From: Herbidospora yilanensis
GTDB taxonomy: Bacteria; Actinomycetota; Actinomycetes; Streptosporangiales; Streptosporangiaceae
NCBI RefSeq assembly: GCF_001570565.1
Contig: NZ_BBXE01000013.1
Location: 328,984-392,983 of the forward strand
DNA length: 64,000 bases
Direction of reading: 5' to 3'
Positions 8,805 to 16,955 of the stretch are shown piece after piece. Below the pieces are notes generated by a model. That model was not told the origin of the DNA and searched no databases. It saw only the letters and a list, made by a program, of their open reading frames with translations. The number at the start of each line of letters is the position of its first letter. Position 1 is the stretch's first letter. The position numbers and the translations under genes are program-made.

Positions 8805-9210
8805 TTCTGGCTTTCAGACCCTGCCCTTCCAGTTCCAGGTAACGGCGGGTCAGCCTACCGGCCAGCAGGTGCACCAGCGGGGCGAGCGGGCCGGTCTGCT
8901 CGATCACCAGGAGGGCGCGGGTGCCGCCGGGCACGGCCTCGACCTCGTGGATCCCGGCGGTACGCAGCCCCGACCCCCCGCTGACCCAGGTGAACCCCCG
9001 GCCGTCGGCGAAGTCGGTCACCCGCCAGACCGCCACCGGCAGGCGGGGTTGCCGGAGCCGGGCCCTGCTGCCCACGCGGAGCGGGCCCGGGTCGAGCAGG
9101 TCGAGCGTGTCGACGGTGGGGGTCCATTCGGGCCAGCGGGCGACGTCGCTGAAGACCTCCCACACGCGGGAGGGCGGCGCGTCGATGACGACAGTGGATT
9201 CGTAACGCAT
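8791..9210 (-). CDS. SRPBCC (START/polyketide-cyclase-like) protein
   Basis: A 139-residue helix-grip protein beginning MRYESTVVIDAPPSRVWEVF and continuing DVARWPEW, the standard SRPBCC opening. These domains form a deep hydrophobic ligand cavity; a precise reaction cannot be assigned. ATG 9210 is chosen because homology starts there and a TACCAT -10 box lies 7 bases upstream, a leaderless arrangement; upstream in-frame ATGs lie inside the neighbouring gene. The TetR gene follows with a 14-base overlap. The operator palindrome covers the start codon and transcription start. Confidence 0.85.
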   Translation of the reverse strand: MRYESTVVIDAPPSRVWEVFSDVARWPEWTPTVDTLDLLDPGPLRVGSRARLRQPRLPVAVWRVTDFADGRGFTWVSGGSGLRTAGIHEVEAVPGGTRALLVIEQTGPLAPLVHLLAGRLTRRYLELEGQGLKARSERP

Positions 9211-9225
9211 GTACCAAATGGTACA
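9210..9225. promoter_or_regulatory. TetR operator over a leaderless start
   Basis: TGTACCAAATGGTACA is an inverted repeat with 7-bp arms (TGTACCA/TGGTACA) and a 2-base centre. On the minus strand the TACCAT within it is a -10 box 7 bases from the ATG at 9210. A bound repressor would cover both the -10 and the start codon. The downstream TetR gene is the obvious candidate. Confidence 0.75.
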
Positions 9226-9226
9226 G

Positions 9227-10183
9227 TCACGGCACGGTGAGCACGACGTTGGCCCGCGCGTGCTCGGTCTCCATGTAGCGGATGGCCTCAGCGGTGTCGG
9301 CCAGTGCATACGTGCGGTCGACCGCCGGGACCACGAGGCCGGCGTCGGCGAGTTCCCGCAGGGCGGCCAGAGCGTCCCGGCCCGGCGCGGCCTCCAGGAT
9401 CACGATCCGGTCCTTGACGAACCGGGCGGCCAGCCGGGCCCGGATGATGAGCCCGAGCGGCCCGAAGAGGCTGCCGCCGCTGAAGACCCCGCCGCCGGAG
9501 ATCACCAGCGTCCCGCCCGGCGCGAGCGCCCTGCGCAGGTCGCGCAGCGACCGGTTGCCGACCAGGTCGAAGACCAGGTCGTGCCGCTCGCCGGTCGTGG
9601 CGAAGTCCTCCTTCCGGTAGTCGACGACGCGATCGGCGCCCAGGCCCGCGACCAGGTCGGCGTTCCTGGTGCTGCACACCGCGGTCACCCGCGCGCCCCG
9701 GGCCTTGGCGATCTGGACGGCGAACGTGCCGACCCCGCCCGAGGCCCCGTTGACCAGCACCGACTGCCCCTTCTCGACGCTCGCGAGCCCCTGCAGGGCG
9801 GTGTTGGCGGCCAGCGGCATCGCGGCGGCCTGCTCGAAGGTGAGGCTCGCCGGCTTGCGGTCGAGGAGGTGAGCCGGGACCGCGACGTATTCGGCGAAGG
9901 CGCCGCCGAACTCGCCGAAGACCTCCTCGCCCGGCTCGAAGCCCTCTCCCGACACGACGACCCCGGCGAAATCGGTGCCCAGGATCGGCGCCTTGGGCGC
10001 GCGCAGCCCGAAGCTCAGCCGGGCCAGGTAGGGGTCGCCGCGCAGCACGTGCCAGTCGCGGGCGTTGAGGGAGGCGGCCATGACCTTGACCAGCACCTCC
10101 CCCGGACCTGGGGTGGGCGCCGGGACGTCTCTGCACTCCAGGATGTCGGGCGGGCCGTAACGGTCCTGCACAATCGCCTTCAC
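9227..10183 (-). CDS. Zinc-independent NAD(P)H:quinone oxidoreductase-like (MDR superfamily)
   Basis: A 318-residue medium-chain dehydrogenase/reductase. It starts VKAIVQDRYGPPDILE at GTG 10183 with GAGGGG about 7 bases upstream. The groES-like domain contains PGEVLVKVMAASLN; the Rossmann domain contains VNGASGGVGTFAVQIAK (NADPH site, ~residues 146-162). The cysteine-rich zinc lobe is absent, as in quinone oxidoreductases. It should reduce quinones or enones with NADPH. It is divergent from a TetR gene, and two palindromic operators lie in the shared intergenic region, so it is probably the repressor's target. Confidence 0.9.
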   Translation of the reverse strand: MKAIVQDRYGPPDILECRDVPAPTPGPGEVLVKVMAASLNARDWHVLRGDPYLARLSFGLRAPKAPILGTDFAGVVVSGEGFEPGEEVFGEFGGAFAEYVAVPAHLLDRKPASLTFEQAAAMPLAANTALQGLASVEKGQSVLVNGASGGVGTFAVQIAKARGARVTAVCSTRNADLVAGLGADRVVDYRKEDFATTGERHDLVFDLVGNRSLRDLRRALAPGGTLVISGGGVFSGGSLFGPLGLIIRARLAARFVKDRIVILEAAPGRDALAALRELADAGLVVPAVDRTYALADTAEAIRYMETEHARANVVLTVP

Positions 10184-10202
10184 GGGGGTTCCCCTCTCAG
10201 TG

Positions 10203-10245
10203 GGTGTACGGCGTACACCTAGACCATAGGTGTACGGTGTACACT
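10203..10245. promoter_or_regulatory. Two tandem TetR operators in a divergent promoter
   Basis: Site 1 (10203-10219) is a perfect 17-bp palindrome, GGTGTACGGCGTACACC. Site 2 (10229-10245), GGTGTACGGTGTACACT, is the same with two arm mismatches. Their centres are 26 bp apart. They lie between the oxidoreductase and TetR genes, ahead of the AAGGAGG and TTG start of the regulator. This suggests dual repression of both genes. Confidence 0.82.
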
Positions 10246-10266
10246 CGTCAAGGAGGCGACGACACA

Positions 10267-10923
10267 TTGGCTCGACTCAGCCGGGAACGGGTTCTGGAGG
10301 CCGCCGTGGCCCTGGCCGACGAGGCCGGGCTCGACGGGCTGAGCATGCGCCGGCTCGCGACCGAACTCGGCGTGGTGCCGATGGCGCTCTACAAGCACGT
10401 CGCCAACAAGGACGAGTTGCTCGACGGCATCATCGACACGGTCGTCTCGGAGATCGACCTCGGCACCACGCCGGGTGCGGGCGAGGGCGACTGGAAACCG
10501 GCCGTCAGGGGCCGCATCCTGGCCGCGCGCCAGACGCTGCTGCGGCACCCGTGGGCGGCCGGGGCCATCGAGTCGCGGCGCGTCCCGACGCCGGCGGTGA
10601 TGGCGTACATGGACTCGGTCATCGGCGTGTTCCGGGCGGGCGGGTTCGGCGTCGACCTCGTCCACCACGTGATCCACGCGCTGGGCAGCCGGATCCTGGG
10701 CTTCAGCCAGGAGTTGTTCTACGACACCCCGACCGACCCCGACGCCCAGGAGAAGGCCGCGCACGCGATGGCGGGCACGTTCCCGTGGCTGGCGGAGATG
10801 GCGTTGCGGGTCGCCCACGACGAGAAGACGGTCGTCGGCTCGGGCTGCGACGACCAGTTCGAGTTCGAGTTCGCCCTCGATCTCCTGCTCGACGGGTTCG
10901 AACGCCTGCGACAGGCCGGATGA
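10267..10923 (+). CDS. TetR-family regulator with TetR_C-type ligand domain
   Basis: A 218-residue regulator. LARLSRERVLEAAVALADEAGL and MRRLATELGVVPMALYKHVANKDELL form the HTH (residues ~5-50); the PMALYKHV recognition helix is typical of the tetracycline-repressor branch. The rest is a helical effector domain. The start is TTG 10267: an AAGGAGG lies 10 bases upstream, and the longer ATG frame would run through the operators. It probably represses itself and the divergent oxidoreductase and responds to a small, perhaps electrophilic, compound. Confidence 0.9.
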   Translation: MARLSRERVLEAAVALADEAGLDGLSMRRLATELGVVPMALYKHVANKDELLDGIIDTVVSEIDLGTTPGAGEGDWKPAVRGRILAARQTLLRHPWAAGAIESRRVPTPAVMAYMDSVIGVFRAGGFGVDLVHHVIHALGSRILGFSQELFYDTPTDPDAQEKAAHAMAGTFPWLAEMALRVAHDEKTVVGSGCDDQFEFEFALDLLLDGFERLRQAG

Positions 10924-10925
10924 AG

Positions 10926-10931
10926 TACGGT
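10926..10931 (+). promoter_or_regulatory. -10 box for leaderless kinase mRNA
   Basis: TACGGT lies 7 bases before the GTG of the kinase gene, and there is no ribosome site. The preceding TetR stop is only three bases upstream of the box. Confidence 0.55.
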
Positions 10932-10938
10932 TTGTGCC

Positions 10939-12387
10939 GTGACGTTGCTGGCCGGCCGTTACCGGCTGCTCTCCCGCATCGGCCAGGGCGGCATGGGCGC
11001 CGTCTGGCATGCCGTCGACGAGCTCCTGCGCCAGGAGGTCGCCGTCAAAGAGGTCCTGCTGCCCCGCGACCTCGACGAACCCCGGCTGGCCGAGATGCGG
11101 GAGCGCACCCTCCGCGAGGCGCGGGCCGCGGCGCGGCTGCGCTCGCACCCCTCGATCGTGACCGTCCACGACGTGGTGCTGGAGGACGGGCGGCCGTGGA
11201 TCATCATGGAGCTGGTCCGGGGGCGGTCGTTGCAGGCGCTCGTGCGGCAGGAGGGGCCGCTGCCGCCGCAGCGGGTCGCCGCCATCGGCGTCACCGTGCT
11301 CGACGCGCTCTCCGCCGCCCACTCGATGGGCATCCTGCACCGCGACGTGAAGCCGGGCAACGTCATGGTCACCGACGAGGGCCGGGTGCTGCTGACCGAC
11401 TTCGGCATCGCCAGCGTCGCCGGCGACGTCAACCTGACCCAGACGGGGCTGGTGTCGGGTTCGCCGGGATACATCGCGCCCGAACGGCTGCGCGGTGAGC
11501 CCGACGGGCCTCCGTCGGACCTGTGGTCGCTCGCGGCGACCCTCTTCGCGGCCGTCGAGGGCGTCGCGCCGTTCCACCGCGACAACCCGGCCGCCGTGAT
11601 GGCGGCCGTGCTCATGCACGAACCGGCGCCGATGCGGCTCGCGGGACCGCTGGGCCCGGTGCTCGCGGCGATGCTCGACAAGGACGCCGCCCGCCGCGTC
11701 CCGGCCGCGCACGCCGCCGCCCGGCTCCAGGCCGTCGCCGGGGGCACCGGGCCGACCCTCGCGTCGCCGCCGAAGCCGAAGAAGAACAGGGCGCCCGCCT
11801 TCGCGGCCGTCGGGCTGGCCGTGCTGGTGGTGGGCGTCGGCGGGGGCGTGCTCTACCTGAACTCGCCCGGCACCGCCACCGGAACGCCGGCCACGCCCAC
11901 GACGTCCCCACCGGCGGCGACGGCCCAGGCGGCCACCGAACGGCAGAAGGCCGTGCTGACGAGCAACCCCGAGGCGTGTGCCCTGGTCACGCAGGCGCAG
12001 ATCCGCAAACTGCTCGGGACGGCGGCCAAGCAGGAGTTCATGACGAACGACGCCTGCCAGTGGATCACCCCCGGCGGGGAGTACCTCCAGATCCAGAAGG
12101 TCCAGCTCGACTCCGAGACCACGGCGAGGCTCACCTTCGACACCAGCCGCGCCACCGAGGAGGACGAACCCAAACGCGACCCGGCGACCAGGCTCCGGGT
12201 CGGCGCGCGGATCGGGGACGCGAGCATCGGCTGGACCCGCGACGCCGGGCCGTACAACCAGACGAGGCTCGTGATCCGCACGGCCAACGTGCAGATGTGG
12301 CTCTACTACTCGGGCCCGAAGACCGGATACGCGACCATCGACGCGTTCGCACGGTTGATCATGACCTCCCTGCACAAGGCGGGGTGA
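10939..12387 (+). CDS. Membrane Ser/Thr protein kinase (PknB-like) with extracellular DUF3558-like domain
   Basis: A 482-residue Hanks-type kinase. Residues 14-20 (IGQGGMG) are the glycine loop, K37 (VAVKEV) the ATP lysine, HRDVKPGN (135-141) the catalytic loop and DFG 154-156. A transmembrane helix spans about 286-307. A Thr/Pro-rich linker leads to an extracellular domain with ACALVT...ACQW resembling DUF3558-type lipoprotein domains; there are no PASTA repeats. It should sense an external or envelope signal and phosphorylate cytoplasmic proteins. GTG 10939 has no ribosome site but a -10 box 7 bases upstream. Confidence 0.9.
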   Translation: MTLLAGRYRLLSRIGQGGMGAVWHAVDELLRQEVAVKEVLLPRDLDEPRLAEMRERTLREARAAARLRSHPSIVTVHDVVLEDGRPWIIMELVRGRSLQALVRQEGPLPPQRVAAIGVTVLDALSAAHSMGILHRDVKPGNVMVTDEGRVLLTDFGIASVAGDVNLTQTGLVSGSPGYIAPERLRGEPDGPPSDLWSLAATLFAAVEGVAPFHRDNPAAVMAAVLMHEPAPMRLAGPLGPVLAAMLDKDAARRVPAAHAAARLQAVAGGTGPTLASPPKPKKNRAPAFAAVGLAVLVVGVGGGVLYLNSPGTATGTPATPTTSPPAATAQAATERQKAVLTSNPEACALVTQAQIRKLLGTAAKQEFMTNDACQWITPGGEYLQIQKVQLDSETTARLTFDTSRATEEDEPKRDPATRLRVGARIGDASIGWTRDAGPYNQTRLVIRTANVQMWLYYSGPKTGYATIDAFARLIMTSLHKAG

Positions 12388-12398
12388 GGTATACCCTG

Positions 12399-12428
12399 TT
12401 GTTCCGGTAGGAATTGTGTAGATATGCT
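12399..12428 (+). promoter_or_regulatory. Candidate promoter of the nucleoside-uptake/mtn operon
   Basis: TTGTTC (12399-12404) and TATGCT (12423-12428) are separated by 18 bases. GTAGGAATTGTGTAGATA (12407-12424) matches 13 of 18 positions with GTAGGATTTACCCAGATA at the mtnD promoter (23400-23417), a possible common operator. Confidence 0.45.
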
Positions 12429-12466
12429 CTCCATGCACCATCTACGCAGCTCGGAACCGGGACACC

Positions 12467-13495
12467 ATGAAATCAACCCCCGCCATCGCGACCGCAGCCC
12501 TCCTCCTTCTCGGCCTCGCGGCGTGCGGCGGAACCGACGCCGCCGAGACCGCCGAGGCCCCGCCGGCCAAGTCGATCATCCTGATCACCCCCAACCCGGT
12601 CGGCACCAACAGCTTCCTCCAGCTCGGCGTCAAGGGCGCCGAAGCCGCCGCCAAGGAGCTCGGCGCCTCCTTCAAGCTGTACGAGAGCAAGGACCCCACA
12701 TCCATCGCGCAGAACGTCGACGCGGCCGTCCGGGCCAAGCCGACCGTGATCGTGGGCATCAGCTTCTCCTTCGACGACGTGTTCGCCACCGTCCCCAAGG
12801 CCAACCCCGGCCAGCAGTTCCTCCAGGTCGACTCGTGCGCCAAGGACCAGGCGCCCAACCTGGCGTGCGTGTCGTTCAAGGAGCACGAGGCGGCCTACCT
12901 GGCCGGCGTCGAGGCGGGCCTGCTCTCCAAGAACGGCCAGATCGGCGTGGTCGCCGCGCTCGACACCCCGTTCATCCACCGCTGGATCGAGCCGTTCTTC
13001 GCCGGGGCCGCCTCGGTCAAGCCCGGCGCCCAGGGCACCCCGCTCTACGTCGGCGGCAGCAATCCCTTCAGCGACCCGGCCAGGGCCAAGTCGCAGGCCC
13101 AGACCCTCACCGGACGCGGCGTCGACGTCATCGCGGCGGCGGCCTCCGGCGGCAACCCGGGCGTGTTCGAGGCGGTCGCGGCGTCCGGCGGCAAGGCGTT
13201 CGGCGTCGACGTCAACCAGTGCGCGCTGAGCCCCGGCAACGTCATCGACAACGTCCTGAAGCACGTGGACGTCGCCGAGAACGCCGCCATCAAGGAGATC
13301 TTCGGCGGCAAGACCGGCGGCGTGAAGGTCTACGGCCTGGCCGAGGGCGGCGTGGGCGTCAACGCCCTGGACTACGACCTGGCCTCCTCCGGCTGCACGG
13401 TCGCGGCCAGCCCCGACGTGGTGGCGAAGGTCAAGCAGGCCCGCGACGACATCGTCGCCGGGAAGGTCACCGTCGCGGACCCGCTCCAGAGCTGA
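12467..13495 (+). CDS. BMP-family nucleoside-binding lipoprotein
   Basis: A 342-residue substrate-binding protein of the BMP/PnrA-like family, which binds purine nucleosides. The signal ends in LGLAAC with Cys20 lipidated. The core shows family features: PVGTNSFLQLGVKGAEAAAKELG, VVAALDTPFIHRW and FGVDVNQC. It is followed, with a stop/start overlap, by a two-domain ATPase and two permeases, then by mtn genes. I infer that it captures 5'-methylthioadenosine or a related nucleoside; the family supports nucleoside, while the specific ligand comes from context only. Confidence 0.88.
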   Translation: MKSTPAIATAALLLLGLAACGGTDAAETAEAPPAKSIILITPNPVGTNSFLQLGVKGAEAAAKELGASFKLYESKDPTSIAQNVDAAVRAKPTVIVGISFSFDDVFATVPKANPGQQFLQVDSCAKDQAPNLACVSFKEHEAAYLAGVEAGLLSKNGQIGVVAALDTPFIHRWIEPFFAGAASVKPGAQGTPLYVGGSNPFSDPARAKSQAQTLTGRGVDVIAAAASGGNPGVFEAVAASGGKAFGVDVNQCALSPGNVIDNVLKHVDVAENAAIKEIFGGKTGGVKVYGLAEGGVGVNALDYDLASSGCTVAASPDVVAKVKQARDDIVAGKVTVADPLQS

Positions 13496-14976
13496 TGTAC
13501 GCCGCCGAACTCGTCGGAGTGACGAAGCGGTTCGGCCCGGTTCTCGCCAACGACGGCATCGACCTGGCGGTCGCCAGGGGCGAGGTGCACGCCGTGGTCG
13601 GGGAGAACGGGGCCGGCAAGTCCACTCTGATGTCGATCCTGTACGGCCTGCACCGCCCCGACGCCGGAGAGGTCCGCCGCGACGGGAACCCGATCGTCCT
13701 GCGCTCCCCCACCGACGCCATCCGCCACGGCCTCGGCATGGTCCACCAGCGCTTCCGCCTGTTCCCCGGCCTGACCGTGGCCGAGAACATCGTGATCGGC
13801 GCCGAGCCGGTCCGGCGGGGCCGCCTCGACCGCGCCGCCGCGAACGAGGCGGTGGCCGCCCTCTCCGAGCGCTACGGCCTGCGCGCCGACCCGTCGGCCC
13901 TGGTCGGCGGCCTGCCGGTGGGGGTGCGCCAGCGGGTGGAGATCCTCCGCGCCCTCTACCGCCACGCCGAGGTGCTCATCCTCGACGAGCCGACGGCGGT
14001 GCTGACCCCCGGCGAGACCGACCGCCTCTTCGAGGTGCTCCGCACGGTCGCCGCGACCGGCGTCTCGATCCTGCTGGTCACCCACAAGCTGTCGGAGGTC
14101 CTGGCCGTCGGCGACCGGGTGACCGTGCTGCGCCAGGGCCGGGTCACCGGCCGGTTCACCACGGCCGAGACCGACGCCGACGAACTGGTCAACGCCATGA
14201 TCGGCCGGTCGCTCACCCCGCCCGCCCGGCGCCGCGCCCGCACGCCGGAGGGCGACCCGCTCCTGGAGGTGCGCGACCTGACGGTCCGCGACGGCGACGG
14301 CGTGGCCCGCCTGTCGGAGGTCTCGTTCGCAGTGCGCCCTGGCGAGATCGTCGGCCTCGCGGGGGTCGCGGGCAGCGGCCAGCGCGAGCTCATCGACTCC
14401 GTGACCGGCCTGCGCGGCCGGGTGGACGGCGTGTTCCTCGACGGCACCCCCGTCCTCGCGGGCCGGGACCCGCGTGTGGCCTACGTGCCCGAGGACCGCC
14501 ACGGCCGGGCCACCGCCCCCGCCATGTCGGTGGCCGAGAACGTCCTCATGGGCGCGCAGCGCGACCTGGCCTCACGATGGGCCCTGCCCCGTGCCAAGGT
14601 CCGGGCCCGCGCCCGGGACCTGGTCGATCGCTTCTCCATCAGCGCCGCCTCGGTCGACGTCCCGGTCGGCGCGTTGTCCGGCGGCAACGCCCAGAAGACG
14701 GTGCTGGCCCGCGAGCTCACCCGGCCGTCGCAGGTGGTGGTGGCCGAGGAGCCGACCCAGGGCGTGGACGTGGGGGTGCGCGAACGCGTCCACGACCTCC
14801 TGCGCGCCGCCCGCGACGAGGGCGCCGCCATCCTCCTCCAGTCGAGCGAGCTCTCGGAGCTCCGCGACCTCGCCGACCGCATCCTGGTCCTGTACGAGGG
14901 CCGCGTCGTCGCCGAGTTCCCCGGCGACGCCTCCGAGAAGGAACTCGGCCGCGCGATGACGGGAGCGACCGGATGA
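13495..14976 (+). CDS. Nucleoside ABC transporter ATPase, two fused ABC domains
   Basis: A 493-residue duplicated ATPase of the sugar/nucleoside CUT2 type. Domain 1 has a full Walker A (GENGAGKST) and Walker B (LILDEPTAV). Domain 2 has the degenerate P-loop GVAGSGQREL, signature LSGGNAQK and VVAEEPTQGVDVG, as in RbsA and NupO-type proteins. Its ATG overlaps the binding-protein TGA (ATGA). It energises the permeases that follow. The ribose-type importer at 21294-23356 has no ATPase of its own, so this protein may drive it too. Confidence 0.9.
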   Translation: MYAAELVGVTKRFGPVLANDGIDLAVARGEVHAVVGENGAGKSTLMSILYGLHRPDAGEVRRDGNPIVLRSPTDAIRHGLGMVHQRFRLFPGLTVAENIVIGAEPVRRGRLDRAAANEAVAALSERYGLRADPSALVGGLPVGVRQRVEILRALYRHAEVLILDEPTAVLTPGETDRLFEVLRTVAATGVSILLVTHKLSEVLAVGDRVTVLRQGRVTGRFTTAETDADELVNAMIGRSLTPPARRRARTPEGDPLLEVRDLTVRDGDGVARLSEVSFAVRPGEIVGLAGVAGSGQRELIDSVTGLRGRVDGVFLDGTPVLAGRDPRVAYVPEDRHGRATAPAMSVAENVLMGAQRDLASRWALPRAKVRARARDLVDRFSISAASVDVPVGALSGGNAQKTVLARELTRPSQVVVAEEPTQGVDVGVRERVHDLLRAARDEGAAILLQSSELSELRDLADRILVLYEGRVVAEFPGDASEKELGRAMTGATG

Positions 14977-15038
14977 CGCCACTCGCGAAGCGGCGAAGCC
15001 GCACGAGGTCCGCGTGCCGGAGCGGAGGGCTCGCGTGA
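14973..15038 (+). other. 21-codon mini-ORF bridging ATPase and permease genes
   Basis: ATG 14973 overlaps the ATPase TGA (ATGA) and its own TGA overlaps the permease GTG at 15035 (GTGA), so it joins two genes otherwise 58 bases apart. The peptide is Arg/Ser-rich (begins MTPLAKRRSR). It may be a translational relay, a displaced permease N-terminus, or chance. No family is recognised. Confidence 0.35.
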
Positions 15039-16065
15039 GCGCGCCCGTCGTCGCCCGCCGCGTGGTGGCCTCCGCACCCGTCGTGGCGGTGGCCGGAGCG
15101 CTCCTCCTGACCACCCTCGTCATGCTGGTGGTCGGCGTCGATCCCACGCTGGCCTATCCGGCGCTGATCAGAGGGGCCGTCCTCGACGGCAACCTCGAAT
15201 ACACGGTCGCGGCGTTCGTGCCCACGCTCGGCATGGCGCTCGCGTTCGCCCTCCCGCTCCGCGCGGGCGAGTTCAATCTCGGCGGCGACGGCCAGCTCGC
15301 CATGGGCGGGGTGACGGCGGCGGCGGTCGCCTGCTGGTGCCGCTGCCCCCGGGAGCGGCCGTCGTGCTGCCGCTGTTCCTGGGGGCGGTCGCGGGCGGGC
15401 TGGTGGCCGTGGTCGCCGCGCCGCTCAGCACGCGCCTCGGCCTCCCCGCCATCGTCAGCACCCTGCTCATCAGCGCCCCGGCCGTCTCCCTGGCCTCCTA
15501 CCTGGTGCGTTTCCCGCTGGCCGAACCCAACACCGGCATCGCGCAGACCCCGCCCCTGCCGGAGGCGGCCCACCTGCCCGCCCTCGGCGGCAGCGGCTAC
15601 CTCACGATCGGCCTGCCGCTGATCGCCGTGCTCACCACCCTGTGGTTGTACGCCGACGGCCGGACCGTCCTCGGCTACGAGATCCGGGCCACCGGCCAGA
15701 ACCGGGAGTTCGCCCGTTACGGCGGCGTCCGGGTGGACCGGGTGGCCGCCCTCGCGCTGGCGGGCGGCGGCGCGTTCGCCGGGCTCTCGGGCGCGTTGAT
15801 CGTGCTGGGCCCGCCGCACCGGTTCGTCGACGGCGCGCTGACCGCACCCGGATACACCTTCACCGCCGTCGCGGCGGTGCTGCTGGCCGGCGCCCGCCCG
15901 ATCGTCGTGCCGCTCACCGTGGCACTGCTGACGTTCCTCCAGGTCGGCGGCCAGGGCATGGAACGGGAGGCCGGGGTGCCGAGCCAGCTCACGCAGATCG
16001 TGCAGGGGCTGATCATCGTGATCGTGGCGGTCCTCGCGACCCTCCGGACGAGGAGGCCGAGGTGA
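15035..16065 (+). pseudogene. Nucleoside ABC permease (NupP-like), broken by one frameshift
   Basis: The N-terminal part (VSAPVVARRVV to LGGDGQLAMGGVTAAAVA) is read from GTG 15035, which has GGAGGG 5 bases upstream. Permease sequence then continues in the next frame from about 15331 (LLVPLPPGAAVVLPLF) to the TGA at 16065. Restoring one base near 15329-15331, beside a GCG-rich run, gives an intact ~343-residue BPD_transp_2 permease with FNLGGDGQLAMGG and IVSTLLI signatures. The rest shows no other damage, so the lesion is either recent or a sequencing error. If real, the importer would lack one of its two membrane subunits. Confidence 0.82.
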
Positions 16066-16955
16066 ACGTCTTCGAGTGGTCGTTCCTGGCCGGCGTTCTC
16101 ACGGCCACCGCGCCGGTGCTGCTGGCCGCGCTCGGCGGCCTGCTCTGCCAGGTCGCGGGCGTGTTCAACATCGCGCTGGAAGGCCAGTTGTTGTGGGGCG
16201 CGTTCGTCGCTGTCGTGGTCAGCGACCTGACCGGCAGCGCGTGGGCGGGCGTCGCGGGCGCGGTCGCCGCGACGGTGTTGTTCTCGGCGCTGCTGTCGGG
16301 GCCGTCGGTGGCGTTGCGGGCCGACCCGATCGTGGTCGCCGTCGGGCTCAACCTGCTGGCGCTCGGGCTGACCGCGTTCCTGATGCGGCAGATCTTCGGC
16401 AGCGGCGGCACCTACAGCTCTCCCGACCTGGCCGGCCTTCCTGACCTGGGCGAACTCGGCCTGGACGTCCCGGTGCTGAGGGATCAGTCGCCGCTCGTGC
16501 CGGTCGCCCTGCTGCTGGTCGTCGTCCTGGCCCTCTGGCTGACCCGCACCCGGTCGGGCCTGCGGCTGCGCGCGGTCGGCCAGCATCTCGACGCCGCCCG
16601 GGCCGTCGGCCTGCGCGTCTCCGGTTACCGGCACGGCGTGACGCTGGTCGCGGGCGCGTTGTGCGGGCTGGCCGGGGCGCAGCTCTCGCTCGGCAACGTG
16701 ACGCTGTTCAGCGAGGGCATGAGCGCCGGCCGCGGCTGGATCGCCGTGGTGGCGGTCATGCTCAGCGGCGTCTACCCCGGGCGGCTGCTGCTGGCCTGCC
16801 TGCTGTTCGGCATGGCCGAGGCGTTCGGGTTCCGGCTCCAGGGCGCGGGCCTGCCGCAGCAGGCCGCCGACGCCGCCCCCTATGTGATCACGCTGGCCGC
16901 GCTGGTGCTCGCCGCCGTGGCGCGGCGGCGGAGGAGGTCGTATGAACACGCCTGA
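16062..16955 (+). CDS. Nucleoside ABC transporter permease (NupQ-like)
   Basis: A 297-residue polytopic permease. FNIALEGQLLWGAF near residue 38 is the hallmark of the nucleoside branch of BPD_transp_2 permeases. About eight hydrophobic segments follow, with LRAVGQHLDAARAVGLRV as the cytoplasmic coupling loop. The GTG overlaps the preceding permease stop (GTGA), and its own last 14 bases overlap mtnA. It forms the pore with the frameshifted partner. Confidence 0.9.
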   Translation: MNVFEWSFLAGVLTATAPVLLAALGGLLCQVAGVFNIALEGQLLWGAFVAVVVSDLTGSAWAGVAGAVAATVLFSALLSGPSVALRADPIVVAVGLNLLALGLTAFLMRQIFGSGGTYSSPDLAGLPDLGELGLDVPVLRDQSPLVPVALLLVVVLALWLTRTRSGLRLRAVGQHLDAARAVGLRVSGYRHGVTLVAGALCGLAGAQLSLGNVTLFSEGMSAGRGWIAVVAVMLSGVYPGRLLLACLLFGMAEAFGFRLQGAGLPQQAADAAPYVITLAALVLAAVARRRRRSYEHA

